From NCBI RefSeq assembly GCF_011762185.1, contig NZ_JAASQJ010000002.1, positions 558,001 through 622,000 of the forward strand: 64,000 nt of DNA, written 5' to 3'. Of this stretch, positions 37,935 through 47,720 are shown piece after piece. This DNA comes from Dyadobacter arcticus. Its GTDB lineage: Bacteria; Bacteroidota; Bacteroidia; Cytophagales; Spirosomataceae. Position 1 is the stretch's first letter; every line of letters starts with the position of its first letter. Under the pieces are notes generated by a model. That model had not been told where the DNA came from and made no database searches. It saw nothing but the letters and a program-made list of their open reading frames with translations. The translations under genes and the position numbers were made by a program.

Positions 37935-39033
37935 CAAAATTGATGCGGAAATCGAATTCCGGGAGGACCCGATTTTTGAAAAACCCATCGCATTCAGACC
38001 CGCCAAAAGTGCCACACTGATCAGGCTGAAAAGCTGGGAATACTGGCCATTCTCCTTGGTTTACATTCCTGTATTTGTGTATTGGCTGTGGCTATCACTC
38101 AAAGCAAGATCATTCTTTTTCTTTTCAGCTTCAAATCCTTCCATTGAGTCTGGCGGTATGCGGGGTGAATCCAAGATTGATATTTTAGACCTGATCGATG
38201 AAGCGTACAAACCGGTAACGGTTTTTATTAAACGCACATGCAATGATAGCGCCGTCAAAACCCGGTTCTTCAATGCCGATCTGAATTTCCCGGTTATTGC
38301 AAAACCGGATGCGGGAGAGCGCGGCTGGGGTGTCGAAAAGATAGGAACTATGGATGCGTTGCTGGCTTATCATCAAAAAAGTCCTGTCGATTATCTAATC
38401 CAGGAGCATGTGAATTTCCCCCTTGAATTCGGCGTGTTTTATTACCGAATGCCCAACCAGCTGTACGGTACAGTATCCTCCATTGTGCAAAAAGAATTCC
38501 TGAGTGTGACCGGGAACGGACGGGATAACCTGGGGGAACTGATCCTGGCCAACGACCGCGCAATATTGCAATGGGATTTGCTGAAAACTAAATATGCACA
38601 ATCGCTTAACGAGGTTGTCGCAAATGGCAGGAAATTGACTTTGGTCTCGGTGGGGAACCATTGTTTAGGAACTAAGTTTTTGAATGCCAATCATTTGATT
38701 ACACCGGAACTGACAGCTGTTTTCGACCAAATCAGCAAAGGTATCGGAGGGTTCTACTATGGCCGGTATGATCTGAGGTGTCTTAGTCTGCTTGATTTCA
38801 ATCAGGGAAAAAACATCAAAATCATGGAGCTCAATGGTGCGGGAGCCGAGCCAGCACACATTTATGATCCTACATTTTCGATATGGGAGGGATGGAAAGT
38901 ATTGCTGCATCATTGGAAAGTACTCTATGAAATAAGCGCCCATAACCACAGAAAAGGCATTCGTTATATGAGCGTTTCAGAAGCTCGTGCAATTTGGAAA
39001 CGTATCAAAGCTGATAAGCAAAAAAACCGATAA
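37921..39033 (+). CDS. ATP-grasp fold protein with membrane segment
   Basis: The 370-residue protein has one hydrophobic stretch at about residues 41-60 (WPFSLVYIPVFVYWLWLSL) and then an ATP-grasp-like domain: FPVIAKPDAGERGWGV (ATP-binding loop and lysine), DYLIQEHV (hinge) and YGRYDLRCLS to IMELNGAGAEPAHIYDP (Mg-binding Asp, Glu and Asn). ATP-grasp enzymes ligate a carboxylate to an amine or thiol through an acyl-phosphate. The substrate is unknown; it most resembles D-Ala-D-Ala-ligase-like proteins. It is coupled to NRDE (14-bp overlap) and followed 1 bp later by a LysE-family exporter. Together they could make and export a small ligated metabolite. Confidence 0.8.
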   Translation: MYPTNKIDAEIEFREDPIFEKPIAFRPAKSATLIRLKSWEYWPFSLVYIPVFVYWLWLSLKARSFFFFSASNPSIESGGMRGESKIDILDLIDEAYKPVTVFIKRTCNDSAVKTRFFNADLNFPVIAKPDAGERGWGVEKIGTMDALLAYHQKSPVDYLIQEHVNFPLEFGVFYYRMPNQLYGTVSSIVQKEFLSVTGNGRDNLGELILANDRAILQWDLLKTKYAQSLNEVVANGRKLTLVSVGNHCLGTKFLNANHLITPELTAVFDQISKGIGGFYYGRYDLRCLSLLDFNQGKNIKIMELNGAGAEPAHIYDPTFSIWEGWKVLLHHWKVLYEISAHNHRKGIRYMSVSEARAIWKRIKADKQKNR

Positions 39034-39034
39034 A

Positions 39035-39649
39035 ATGATCTCACTACCACTTAATTTCATCACCGGCCTGATCGTCAGCTTTTTAGGTACACTTCCGTTA
39101 GGCGTGCTCAACATTACGATCATGGATGTATCCCTGAAAAAAGGAATGAAATCGGCATTCAGGTTTGCATTGGCTTGCGCAATAGTAGAGCTGGTTTACA
39201 GCTACATTTCCGTACAGCTGACCAAATCCATCATCGAGTTTCCAGCGCTAAGACCGGCAACTGAGGTTATCGCTATCGTTACCTTGTTTGGAATGGGCAT
39301 TTACTACGTCCGGAAACACAACAACCCGACGGCCGGCAAACAAAAAACGGTCTCTTCATTTTACCTCGGAACGATTCTTAGCATTCTTAATGTACTTGCC
39401 TTTCCATTCTGGATCCTTTATACCACACTTTTGCAGGGAAAGGGTATTGTAGGGCTTTCGCAGGATTCGCTTATTGCGTTTTATGTCCTCGGAATTTCCA
39501 TCGGTACCATCGCCGGATTATTACCATTTGCTTATGCGAGCCGCCTTCTAAGCAGGATTATTGCGGTGCACCAACATCGGATGGACCGGATGATTGGCTG
39601 CATTTTCATATTGCTGTCGCTTTGTCAATTTGTCTCAATAATAGTATAA
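39035..39649 (+). CDS. LysE-family transporter
   Basis: The 204-residue protein has six predicted membrane segments and the LysE/RhtB layout. Its N-terminus reads ITGLIVSFLGTLPLGVLNITIM, the G-x3-GxxPGP-like loop in variant form, and the later ILSILNVLAFPFWILYTTLL corresponds to the conserved NPK/N-P region. LysE proteins export amino acids or small metabolites by proton exchange. The ATG at 39035 comes right after the ATP-grasp stop, showing strict co-transcription. The substrate may be the product of the ligase encoded upstream. Confidence 0.87.
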   Translation: MISLPLNFITGLIVSFLGTLPLGVLNITIMDVSLKKGMKSAFRFALACAIVELVYSYISVQLTKSIIEFPALRPATEVIAIVTLFGMGIYYVRKHNNPTAGKQKTVSSFYLGTILSILNVLAFPFWILYTTLLQGKGIVGLSQDSLIAFYVLGISIGTIAGLLPFAYASRLLSRIIAVHQHRMDRMIGCIFILLSLCQFVSIIV

Positions 39650-39664
39650 ATCAATCCGAAAGCG

Positions 39665-39805
39665 ATGAGTACAAAATCCGCAGTACGCAGCATGTGGTAT
39701 GATAAACAGATGATCATCGTTTCCGTGATATTTCCCCTTTTGTTTTTAACCCAATGTATATCTTTCAGAAAAACGGAAAAATCGGCCGAGGATTATGGTG
39801 TTTAG
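39665..39805 (+). CDS. Short lipoprotein-like ORF, possible N-terminal gene remnant
   Basis: A 46-residue frame has a basic start, a hydrophobic core and a lipobox-like end (IIVSVIFPLLFLTQC), followed by ISFRKTEKSAEDYGV. From memory the segment after the cysteine resembles the beginning of Bacteroidota alpha/beta-hydrolase lipoproteins, so it may be all that remains of such a gene. It could also be a genuine small lipoprotein. It starts 15 bp after the LysE gene on the same strand. Confidence 0.4.
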   Translation: MSTKSAVRSMWYDKQMIIVSVIFPLLFLTQCISFRKTEKSAEDYGV

Positions 39806-39820
39806 ACATGCAGATGGCAT

Positions 39821-40912
39821 CTAATAACTTTTCAGCTTACTGAAGAAGGCATTCAAACCTGACTTACTCTGCCCAGTTATGTAGTCTTTCAGTCCGAGGC
39901 TATTCATAAAAGCGCATAAATAGGCAGGATCGATACCTTGTGATTTCGCATATTCTACGCAAAATCCCGGAGGATAATCATAGAGCCCGTGATAAAATAC
40001 AAACTCTACTTTTCCATTGTCTTTGTGCGGTTTAAGCGCATCAAACATATTCTCGACAAATCTCTGTTGCAATTCCTGTGAGGAATTATTTTCTACGGAT
40101 GAGGGATAACCAATTTCGGTAAAAGCAAATGATTTCCCACCCGCTTTTTTCGCCATCAATGCAATGTCGGTAATTGCATCAGAAGGAGGCCGCATTTTCC
40201 AATTTGGATTTGAATTGTCGGTGGGATAATAGGTATAACAGATAAAGTCGCTGGCCGGTGCAAGCAGATCAAAAATGGCTGGATGATCAACTAACGAATT
40301 AAAAGTAATAATTGTACCCACTTTGACGTGCGGTATCTTTGCATGAATGTGGTTAATGGATTGCTGATAAAAAGCCGAAAAAGCACTTAGCTGCAAAGGG
40401 TTTGTATTTAAAAACCCATCCACCTCATTTCCAATCAGTATGTGCGAAATCCTGTTGATCGACGGCAAAGTGGAGATGTTGTCAATTAACGTTTTGAAAC
40501 GGTTAATAACCAATGGATCGTCAAAAGAACGGGCCATAAGATCAGACGGAATTGTTTTTCGGTTGCTGTCAATCACCTTTAATACAAGAATATAACTCTT
40601 GAATTTCTTTTGATCCGGATCAATAAGGGTAAGCGGGTTTACAATTTGATTTTGAAGTGAATAAACGGAGGGGCTGGCTTCCAATTCCGGCCATTCCGGG
40701 GACATACCAAATAAATTTATCCCTTTTGATGAAACATCATCTACCGCGGCAAGAATGCCGGTTAGTCCTGCCGGTGCGTTTTGATTCAATAGCAGGGATA
40801 GTCCCACGAGCCCCACATTTCGATCTGGCAATTGATCCGTCCCAGCTTTATCTGAACATCCGGTCGTTCCAAATGTTAAACAAAAGGCCAATGTCATTTT
40901 GAATAATCTCAT
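39821..40912 (-). CDS. Lipoprotein with GH-A clan glycosidase-like TIM barrel
   Basis: The 363-residue protein has a lipoprotein signal (GTTGC, C19) and a TIM-barrel-like sequence with two candidate catalytic glutamates in clan GH-A spacing: ILIGNEVDGF (acid/base at the end of strand 4) and FAFTEIGYPSS (nucleophile at the end of strand 7). The strand between them ends DFICYTYYPTDNS. This pattern is seen in GH5/GH39/GH53-like enzymes that cleave plant or microbial polysaccharides at the cell surface. I cannot assign the family or substrate. It is transcribed alone toward the LysE cluster. Confidence 0.75.
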   Translation of the reverse strand: MRLFKMTLAFCLTFGTTGCSDKAGTDQLPDRNVGLVGLSLLLNQNAPAGLTGILAAVDDVSSKGINLFGMSPEWPELEASPSVYSLQNQIVNPLTLIDPDQKKFKSYILVLKVIDSNRKTIPSDLMARSFDDPLVINRFKTLIDNISTLPSINRISHILIGNEVDGFLNTNPLQLSAFSAFYQQSINHIHAKIPHVKVGTIITFNSLVDHPAIFDLLAPASDFICYTYYPTDNSNPNWKMRPPSDAITDIALMAKKAGGKSFAFTEIGYPSSVENNSSQELQQRFVENMFDALKPHKDNGKVEFVFYHGLYDYPPGFCVEYAKSQGIDPAYLCAFMNSLGLKDYITGQSKSGLNAFFSKLKSY

Positions 40913-40992
40913 ATCGCAATACGATTTATGCCTAAGTCAGGCAACTCAGATTACTTCGTCCGAATACAAGCTTAAACCAGCCACGCAAAGTG

Positions 40993-41304
40993 CTAGTTTT
41001 CGTATCTTGAAACACCCGTATCAAATGAAACAAATTCACTTGTTGCGTTCAGCCACTCCGTAATGATGGGTGCATTGAAGGTAATCTGTTGCGCCTCCAG
41101 AGCCGCCTCTTCACTTTCCCAACGAATAAGCATCAAAAATTCCGAGTCTGTTATTTTTAAGATTTCTGTCCCAACATATCCATTTATTGCAGAAGCGAAT
41201 TCATCCACCTTAATTCGCCCGTCTAAAAATGCAGCTACATTTTCTTCTATTACTTTGAGCCGGATCACCTCAATGGCCTGGCCTACTTTTAACTGTTTCT
41301 CCAT
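40993..41304 (-). CDS. ABM-superfamily (antibiotic biosynthesis monooxygenase-like) protein
   Basis: The 103-residue protein fits the dimeric alpha/beta-barrel of ABM-like proteins: IEVIRLKVIEENVAAFLDG at the start, a central strand FLMLIRWESEEAALEAQQ, and a C-terminal segment containing EWLNATSEFVSFDTG. Some members are cofactor-free monooxygenases; many have no known activity. It has no close operon partner: the sensor kinase lies downstream on the same strand and ends at 41409... 45275. Confidence 0.8.
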   Translation of the reverse strand: MEKQLKVGQAIEVIRLKVIEENVAAFLDGRIKVDEFASAINGYVGTEILKITDSEFLMLIRWESEEAALEAQQITFNAPIITEWLNATSEFVSFDTGVSRYEN

Positions 41305-41408
41305 TACCGATGAATTTTAATGAGCGTGAACGATTCGATTCCCAGGTTAATTTACAATTTCTACCAATAAGTTAATCGATGAAAAAGAATTAAAAAAAAG
41401 CGGCTCTT

Positions 41409-44400
41409 TCAACGCCCGGCAACCTCCAAAACCTCCGTCAGATACTCCCGTATCTTTCCCATATTAAATTCCCCGGCCCACTTTCGCATCTGTTTTACAA
41501 ACGAAGCTGCCTGAGGAAATTGCAGCGAGATATCGTCGAGCGAATCGAGGATTCCCTGAATATCCCCTTTCAAAGCATATTCCCGCATTGTTTCAAGCGC
41601 TGCATGCGGTGGTAAATAGCCTGTTAATTCAGGCTTTTCGTCCGTTGTCAAAGAAGTGATTGCCTGACGTTGGGTTGCATACGTCCATTCCAGACCAAGT
41701 AACCGGCCTATTGATCTCAGCAATATTACAACATCGATGGGTTTGGGCACAAAATCATCGAAACCCTCATTCAGGCTTCGTTTCTGGTTGGGTTCAAATA
41801 CGTTTGCCGAAAATGCGATCATTCTGGTATTGCCTAGTGAAATGTTTTCTTTCATTTTCGCAACAGCCTCAAAACCATTCAGATGCGGCATCACGAGATC
41901 CATAATCACCAAATCAGGAACAGAAGTGGCGGCAAGTTCCACTGCTTCATTGCCATCGGAAGCTTCCAATACAAGAAAACCCAGCGAAGCCAGCAATTCA
42001 TGCACGACCATACGGTTCTCTATATGATCGTCCACGATCAGGACGGTCTTTCTGACCCCTGCATAACCGACAATGTCCCGCTCAGACAATGCAGCTGCGG
42101 ATTCGCCGACAACCTGCCTGAGCGTGAGTCCCAAAATGAACACACTGCCCTGCCCTATCTTGCTGGTTACATCCAACGTACCATTCATTAGTCCAACGAG
42201 ATTACTGGCAATCGCAAGCCCCAGGCCGGTACCTTCCGAGAATAGCCGCCGGTCCCTTACCTGATGGAAAGGAAGAAATATTTCACCAAGGTATTCCTCA
42301 GAAATCCCAATGCCTGTGTCCTCTACTTCGAATTTGGTCTCGAAAAAATCTGCATTCAATTTTTCCGCACTAACCCGAAAGATAACCCCTCCTTTTTCCG
42401 TGAATTTGATTGCATTGCCCAGCAGGTTGTTCAGCACCTGAGTGATGCGCTTTTCGTCTCCTGCAACCATTTCCGGCAAATCTCCGGACATGATCATTTT
42501 AAAAGAAAGCCCTTTTTCTTCAGCCCTTGACTGAAACAGGCTGGTCATATCGTGGAGTAAACCCAAGAGACTGAACGCATTATCTTGAATTTCGAGCCGT
42601 TGTGCTTCTATTTTCGATATATCCAATACTTCATTGATCAGGTTTAGCAGATGCTCGCCACTTTTCCGGATAATAGTAAGCCCTTTCTCCTGACTTGCAT
42701 TCAAAGTCGGTTCACGCTGAAGTACCTGCGCAAATCCAAGGATCCCATTCAGCGGTGTCCTTAATTCGTGGCTCATATTAGCCAAAAACTCGCTTTTCGC
42801 CTGGTTAGCCTTTTCGGCGGTCTCTTTGGCCAATTGCAGGCGGGCGGCCTGTTCCACAAGCTCCTCTTTTTGCAGGACTACTTCCGCAGTACGGCTGTCC
42901 ACCAGGTTTTCCAGTTTGACTTTTTCATTACTTAGACGCCTGGTATACAACCAAACGAGAAGGTAAACAACAATAATCGCACATACTGCATACAACAGGT
43001 ACGCCCACCAGGTTCGGAACCAGGGATCCAGAATGTCAAATGCAAAGCTACTTTCCTGGCTTAATTCACGATAAGGGTTTCTGGCCATGACATGAAAAAC
43101 GTAATGTCCCGGGGGCAGATTGGTGTAATCTTTCCAGCTCTCCTTTGACCAGCGCGACCATTCCAGGTCCGTCGGCATGACGCCGTTCCCGATGAGCTTG
43201 TAGCGAAACTCGTTTCCGGTCTCCCCTACATAACTTGTTGCCGCGAACCTGAAAGAAAGGTCACGCAAGTTGTAGGGTAAAGGCGTTTGCAGCACACCTG
43301 CCTGATTTGGGTTTTGTTTATTAATATTTAATAATGAATCATTTAACAACAATTTGACTTCCCTCAGCAGTACGGGATATGAGGGGTGCATAGCCATCTG
43401 GATACCGTCATAGCGATACAAGCCCTCGTCATTTCCAACCCAAACAATGCCTGTTTTTTCCGGATAAATGCAGTAGCCTGTCCGCTGGATCGGCATGAGA
43501 CTTAGACTGTCCCACTCCGCTTTTCCATCGGGCTTCCGCCTCAAAACGCCCAGCGGGCTTGCAAACCACCAGTTTCTCGCGCTATCTTCTACAAAGTATG
43601 GTGCACTGTTCACCGGATTGTGGAACATGTCCTGAAAACCTGCTATTTCTACAAACTTTTTCCTTTCGCGATTGAATTCATAAAGGTGATTTTTAGACGT
43701 AAACCGGGGTTCTCCTGCGGTTGGGAAGACATAGTTCCATGAGAGGTCATTCAGCCCCGCACCGACGCGGACATGGGATAGGTCCGCTTTCGGACCATTT
43801 TTCAGATCAATCCTGAAAAAGCCGTTTTTGTTGGTACCTACCCAAATCGTACCATCCGGATCTTCGGCCAGCGACCGGCAGTCTGCGGCCAGCCCTTTGA
43901 TTCTGCCTACCTCCTGCCAGGAACCATTTTTCAAGTGATATAAGAACACCCCGTTTGACAGCGCCGCAAAGAGCAAGTCAACCCGCGATTTTGGCCTTAA
44001 TAATGCATAAACCGACTCGCCTCCAGTAGATAGTACCTGCACCACTTTATTATTAACTATCCTGAAAATATGCTCCGAAGTACCGGCATAAAGATCTGCA
44101 CCATCCGAAAGCAAAGTCCTGCATGCTGAGGTAATGGCGGACACCGGTTCGAATGAATCCTTTGAGCTGTTCCAACCCAGCAACCCAATGCCAGTCCCGA
44201 TATATAAGCGGTTTTCATGGCGGGTAATGCTCCAAACCGTAGAATTGATATTCTGGCTAAAACCAAATTTACTGACCGGCAGGTTATACCCGATCTGGCA
44301 GATACCACTGCCAGTCATTGCCCAAAGCGAAAGTTGCTTATCAAGATACAAGGAGGCAATGCTATTCTGATTAAATCCCGTCGACGCATCCAACTGCATC

Positions 44401-45275
44401 TGTTCAATACCTTGTTCATTCAGGATACGGATACCACCGCGCTGACTTGCAATGAAAAACAGGTAGGATTTCGACTCGGCATTGTAGGAGCAGATTGCAT
44501 TGGTAATGTCTGAATTTCGAAGCCAGTTGTCGGACGCAGTCTTTAAGGGTTGCAAATTGGAAGTAGGCGCTTTTGCAGAATAAATAAGCAGGCCATTCTT
44601 CTCAGTTACAGCCATCAGACGGCCATCTGAATATTCAAGCATTGCCTGTATTTTGAGATTCAGAAACTGCTCGCTGCCTGGCGCGGGTTTAAGTTCATCG
44701 GAAACCAGTTGCAATAGTTTACCCCCTGACTCCTGAACGTACAGGGTGTTACGGATAAAATTCGCTGTCGAAAAACGGTCTTTTGCCGCCCATATCTTGA
44801 AATCGTCTTTCCCGTCGTAACGATATATTTTTTGAGATGTGCAAAAATAAATACCCGTTGAATCGCTGAATAAGCGGTTTACAGGCAAAATGCTGCGTTC
44901 CGATAATGGCAACCGGCTGCTGAGCGATACATATTGAAGCTGCCCGCCTGGCTTGGTTAACAAATACCCGAAATCAGTGGATGTACCTACATAAACGACG
45001 CCATCCTTACCTACACCGATTGCCTTCACTGCGGTTCCAGGCACTTCGATGAGCTTCCAGTTACTCCCATCATATTCCAATACCCCGCTTTGATTCCCAA
45101 TATAAAGTACACCTCGCTTATCCTGCACGATCGCCCAGTTCTCGGGGTGTCCGTTATATTGCTTCGGACTGAAATGCTGGATTAAGGGTGTTCCTACACC
45201 CTGCGCAAAGACTGCGTGAAATAAGCCTGGTACGCCGCAGAGGAATATCAACAACAGCCTTTCAAAAATTTTCAT
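41409..45275 (-). CDS. Hybrid sensor histidine kinase with two-component propeller and Y_Y_Y domain
   Basis: The 1,288-residue protein has a signal peptide and a periplasmic sensor of two seven-bladed propellers built from repeats such as [22 protein letters not shown] and [21 protein letters not shown] domain follows at about 640-740, then one membrane segment at about 757-777, a coiled coil, HisKA with the phospho-acceptor near residue 834 ([10 protein letters not shown]), HATPase ([10 protein letters not shown]) and a receiver domain with Asp near 1126 ([13 protein letters not shown]). It ends in about 100 helical residues. Unlike many Bacteroidota hybrid systems it has no AraC-type DNA-binding domain, so it must signal through a separate regulator or phosphotransfer protein. 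Confidence 0.93.
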   Translation of the reverse strand: MKIFERLLLIFLCGVPGLFHAVFAQGVGTPLIQHFSPKQYNGHPENWAIVQDKRGVLYIGNQSGVLEYDGSNWKLIEVPGTAVKAIGVGKDGVVYVGTSTDFGYLLTKPGGQLQYVSLSSRLPLSERSILPVNRLFSDSTGIYFCTSQKIYRYDGKDDFKIWAAKDRFSTANFIRNTLYVQESGGKLLQLVSDELKPAPGSEQFLNLKIQAMLEYSDGRLMAVTEKNGLLIYSAKAPTSNLQPLKTASDNWLRNSDITNAICSYNAESKSYLFFIASQRGGIRILNEQGIEQMQLDASTGFNQNSIASLYLDKQLSLWAMTGSGICQIGYNLPVSKFGFSQNINSTVWSITRHENRLYIGTGIGLLGWNSSKDSFEPVSAITSACRTLLSDGADLYAGTSEHIFRIVNNKVVQVLSTGGESVYALLRPKSRVDLLFAALSNGVFLYHLKNGSWQEVGRIKGLAADCRSLAEDPDGTIWVGTNKNGFFRIDLKNGPKADLSHVRVGAGLNDLSWNYVFPTAGEPRFTSKNHLYEFNRERKKFVEIAGFQDMFHNPVNSAPYFVEDSARNWWFASPLGVLRRKPDGKAEWDSLSLMPIQRTGYCIYPEKTGIVWVGNDEGLYRYDGIQMAMHPSYPVLLREVKLLLNDSLLNINKQNPNQAGVLQTPLPYNLRDLSFRFAATSYVGETGNEFRYKLIGNGVMPTDLEWSRWSKESWKDYTNLPPGHYVFHVMARNPYRELSQESSFAFDILDPWFRTWWAYLLYAVCAIIVVYLLVWLYTRRLSNEKVKLENLVDSRTAEVVLQKEELVEQAARLQLAKETAEKANQAKSEFLANMSHELRTPLNGILGFAQVLQREPTLNASQEKGLTIIRKSGEHLLNLINEVLDISKIEAQRLEIQDNAFSLLGLLHDMTSLFQSRAEEKGLSFKMIMSGDLPEMVAGDEKRITQVLNNLLGNAIKFTEKGGVIFRVSAEKLNADFFETKFEVEDTGIGISEEYLGEIFLPFHQVRDRRLFSEGTGLGLAIASNLVGLMNGTLDVTSKIGQGSVFILGLTLRQVVGESAAALSERDIVGYAGVRKTVLIVDDHIENRMVVHELLASLGFLVLEASDGNEAVELAATSVPDLVIMDLVMPHLNGFEAVAKMKENISLGNTRMIAFSANVFEPNQKRSLNEGFDDFVPKPIDVVILLRSIGRLLGLEWTYATQRQAITSLTTDEKPELTGYLPPHAALETMREYALKGDIQGILDSLDDISLQFPQAASFVKQMRKWAGEFNMGKIREYLTEVLEVAGR

Positions 45276-45336
45276 GTATCCCGAGGTCCTGGTAAATCAC
45301 TAATCCAATATGTTATAACTGGCTCAATATCTGTTC

Positions 45337-45603
45337 CTACTCTTCTGCCTGGCTGACGTCCTTCAAATATCGCTGATAAAGATACGCATTGGTACATTTC
45401 CCCATTTTAGTCGGGCCCAGCCTCACCTGAATCATTGCTGCTTTATCACGAAACCGCAGAAAGCTTACGAAATATCGTGAATCGGATTTTCTGGCATAAC
45501 ACCAACTTGCATGTAAATATCGCGAATTGAGCCTCAAAAAGCGGTTTTCGATCTCTGGGACTTGACGGCATATACTTTGAAGTAGAAGATTGAAAGAACG
45601 CAA
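45337..45603 (-). CDS. Uncertain small ORF with TTG start
   Basis: An 88-codon frame lies between the sensor kinase and the DinB gene, which point away from each other. The middle (RYLHASWCYARKSDSRYFVSFLRFRD) looks coding-like. The only start available is a TTG, there is no signal or recognised motif, and the frame covers the likely promoter region of both neighbours. It may be a truncated gene or chance. Otherwise the 350-bp gap 45276-45624 shows no feature. Confidence 0.3.
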   Translation of the reverse strand: MRSFNLLLQSICRQVPEIENRFLRLNSRYLHASWCYARKSDSRYFVSFLRFRDKAAMIQVRLGPTKMGKCTNAYLYQRYLKDVSQAEE

Positions 45604-45624
45604 GTCAAAACATATTCTGAGGTT

Positions 45625-46128
45625 ATGAAATTACAGGACGTTTCCGTTGAGATTTTGAGTCAGCTCATTGAGATGACGGAACAGTTTTCGCGGGATGAAT
45701 ACACGAGAAACCTGGATCTGTTGTCGACCAATTCTGTTGGACGTCATTTGAGGCATATCCTCGAATTTTATGATCTGGCTGTCCGGGCAGGCAACACCGG
45801 CAAACTGAATTACGACAAACGGGAGCGAAATCTACTACTTGAAAACGATCCGCGTGAAGCCATTTTAAAAATGAAGGAGCTCATTGTATTTATCCGGATG
45901 ATGAAAGATGACATGGTGCTCAAGCTGGAAGCTTCTTACTCCGCGGATGTCAGAAACGACGTGAAGATCACAACTACTTTCTATCGTGAGCTACTTTATA
46001 ACGTGGAGCATGCCGTACATCACATGGCCATTATGGCCATTGCCGTGAAGGTTGAGTTCCGCCATATCAGGTTGTCTGAAAATTTCGGGATCGCCTATTC
46101 AACTATACAGCATAAGCAAACAGCATAA
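45625..46128 (+). CDS. DinB family protein
   Basis: The 167-residue protein is a four-helix DinB-fold protein. The metal-binding histidines are recognisable in VGRHLRHILEFYD and NVEHAVHHMAIM. DinB relatives bind divalent metal and some act as thiol-dependent transferases; the function here is unknown. It is the first gene of a tight run of seven plus-strand genes ending at 49352, with 17 bp to the YceI gene. It is the only cytoplasmic member with no membrane or export signal. Confidence 0.88.
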   Translation: MKLQDVSVEILSQLIEMTEQFSRDEYTRNLDLLSTNSVGRHLRHILEFYDLAVRAGNTGKLNYDKRERNLLLENDPREAILKMKELIVFIRMMKDDMVLKLEASYSADVRNDVKITTTFYRELLYNVEHAVHHMAIMAIAVKVEFRHIRLSENFGIAYSTIQHKQTA

Positions 46129-46145
46129 ACGATTTAACCTAACCT

Positions 46146-46694
46146 ATGATAAAGTACCTGTTGCTTACCGCCTGCATCATAGCCCCATTCTTGCTGACGG
46201 CTCAGACATGGAATGTACAAACCTCCCATATGGCTTTTCAGGCCAGTATGTTTGGGGCTGATGTGGACGGAACATTCAAAGGGTTTAAAGGAACCGTTGT
46301 TTTTGATCCTGCCCACCCAGAAACGGCAAGCATTTCAGGAAGTGTGGATGCAGCAACCCTATCTACCAACAACAGCCTGAGGGACCGGCATTTAAAAGAG
46401 AAAGACCAGTTTTTCGAGGTAGCCAAGTATCCGAGGATTGTAATGAAGTCGACCAAAATAGGGAAAACGGCTTCGGGATATATCGGAACATTTGATCTGA
46501 GCCTCAAAACCGTTACTAAAAGCATAATGATCCCCTTCACATTTACTAAGACAGGATCCAATGCAATCCTAAAAGGATCTGTCGAAATCAACCGGAAGGA
46601 CTGGAAATTCGGGGGAAATACGCTGGGAATGTCGGATAAAGTAAAACTCGACCTTGAACTGAACCTGTCGTCGCCGATCTCTGAAAACAAATAA
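46146..46694 (+). CDS. Exported YceI family protein
   Basis: The 182-residue protein has a signal peptide (cleavage after LLTAQ) and a YceI-like lipocalin-type barrel: TWNVQTSHMAFQASMFG, GTFKGFKGTVVFDP, the conserved LRDRHLKEKDQFFEVAKYP and a terminal INRKDWKFGGN. YceI proteins bind isoprenoid or other long-chain lipids in the periplasm. It is 18 bp upstream of the first YHS gene. A role as carrier of a lipid or quinone for the membrane protein of the operon is inference. Confidence 0.92.
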   Translation: MIKYLLLTACIIAPFLLTAQTWNVQTSHMAFQASMFGADVDGTFKGFKGTVVFDPAHPETASISGSVDAATLSTNNSLRDRHLKEKDQFFEVAKYPRIVMKSTKIGKTASGYIGTFDLSLKTVTKSIMIPFTFTKTGSNAILKGSVEINRKDWKFGGNTLGMSDKVKLDLELNLSSPISENK

Positions 46695-46712
46695 ATAATT
46701 CCATCAAATCCA

Positions 46713-47171
46713 ATGCAAAAGCTACTTATCATTCTATTTCTGGTGTTCAGCGCAACGCAGATTTTCGCACAAGATGCTACCAAAAAGCAAGGTAACATCT
46801 CAAAATCCGGCCTTGCCGTCGAGGGCTATGACCCCGTAGCATATTTCACGGTGGGGAAAGCCATCGAAGGCAAAAAAGACATTACTGCTTCCGACGCTGG
46901 TGTCACTTACTATTTCTCATCCGCACAAAACCGCGATTTATTCAAAGCTGATCCTGCGAAATACAAGCCGCAATATGGTGGCTGGTGTGCCTATGCCATG
47001 GGTGAGAGTGGCGAGAAGGTGGAAATCGACCCGGGGACTTTCAAAATTATCAACGGCAAACTCTATCTTTTTTACAACAAATACTTTAATAACACGCTGA
47101 AATCGTGGAACAAAGACGAGCCCAACCTGAAAAAGAAAGCAGACACCAACTGGATCAAATTTTCCAAATAA
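46713..47171 (+). CDS. Exported YHS domain protein (first of a tandem pair)
   Basis: The 152-residue protein has a signal peptide (cleavage near IFAQ) and a YHS-type domain: LAVEGYDPVAYFTVGKAIEG, YYFSSAQNRDLFKADPAKY and QYGGWCAYAMG. The single cysteine in GGWCAY is conserved between the two YHS proteins of the operon. YHS domains in other contexts bind metals, but these exported single-domain proteins have no known role. A second YHS gene follows after 27 bp. Confidence 0.92.
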   Translation: MQKLLIILFLVFSATQIFAQDATKKQGNISKSGLAVEGYDPVAYFTVGKAIEGKKDITASDAGVTYYFSSAQNRDLFKADPAKYKPQYGGWCAYAMGESGEKVEIDPGTFKIINGKLYLFYNKYFNNTLKSWNKDEPNLKKKADTNWIKFSK

Positions 47172-47198
47172 ATCATTCCACTTATCTAAGGAATACTT

Positions 47199-47642
47199 AT
47201 GAAAAATTCAATTTTAGTCTCTTTACTCTTCTTTTTTACAGTCGCTGGGGTGTTCGCTCAAAAGTCAGAAGTTTATCAAAGTGACGGCATTGCGATCAAA
47301 GGATATGACGCTGTCGCATTTCACACCGAGTCCAAAGCCGTGAAGGGCAGCGAAAAATTCGCCTACCGCTGGAAAGACGCCAACTGGCTTTTCAAAAACC
47401 AGGCCAATCAGGACAGGTTCAAAGAAACCCCTGAAAAATACGCTCCCCAATACGGCGGTTACTGCGCCTACGGAACCGCAGACGGCCACAAAGCCCCAAC
47501 CGAAACGGATACGTGGACGGTGAAAGACAACAAGCTTTATTTCAATTACAACAAGAAGGTACAGGAGATGTGGAGCAAGAACATACCTGGGTACATTGAA
47601 AAAGCAGATAAAAACTGGCTGGAAATCAAGGATAAGCCTTGA
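47199..47642 (+). CDS. Exported YHS domain protein (second of a tandem pair)
   Basis: The 147-residue protein has a signal peptide (cleavage near VFAQ) and the same layout as its neighbour: IAIKGYDAVAFHTESKAVKG, WLFKNQANQDRFKETPEKY and QYGGYCAYGTADGHK. The two clearly share ancestry but differ enough to be an old duplication. It contains more histidine and acidic residues near the cysteine than the first copy, so their ligands may differ. Palindromic AGCTAA repeats follow before the DoxX gene. Confidence 0.92.
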   Translation: MKNSILVSLLFFFTVAGVFAQKSEVYQSDGIAIKGYDAVAFHTESKAVKGSEKFAYRWKDANWLFKNQANQDRFKETPEKYAPQYGGYCAYGTADGHKAPTETDTWTVKDNKLYFNYNKKVQEMWSKNIPGYIEKADKNWLEIKDKP

Positions 47643-47650
47643 TAGCGCCA

Positions 47651-47667
47651 GTTAGCTAATAGCTAAC
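47651..47667. repeat. Palindromic AGCTAA-type intergenic repeat
   Basis: GTTAGCT-AAT-AGCTAAC is a perfect 17-bp hairpin, followed by two more degenerate units (AGCTAATGGCTATCAGCT). It sits inside the operon, between the second YHS gene and DoxX. It could slow or partly terminate transcription, or be a simple intergenic repeat. Confidence 0.55.
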
Positions 47668-47720
47668 AGCTAATGGCTATCAGCTTTCAAAAAGAAATTC
47701 AAAAAACAACCATAAACACA

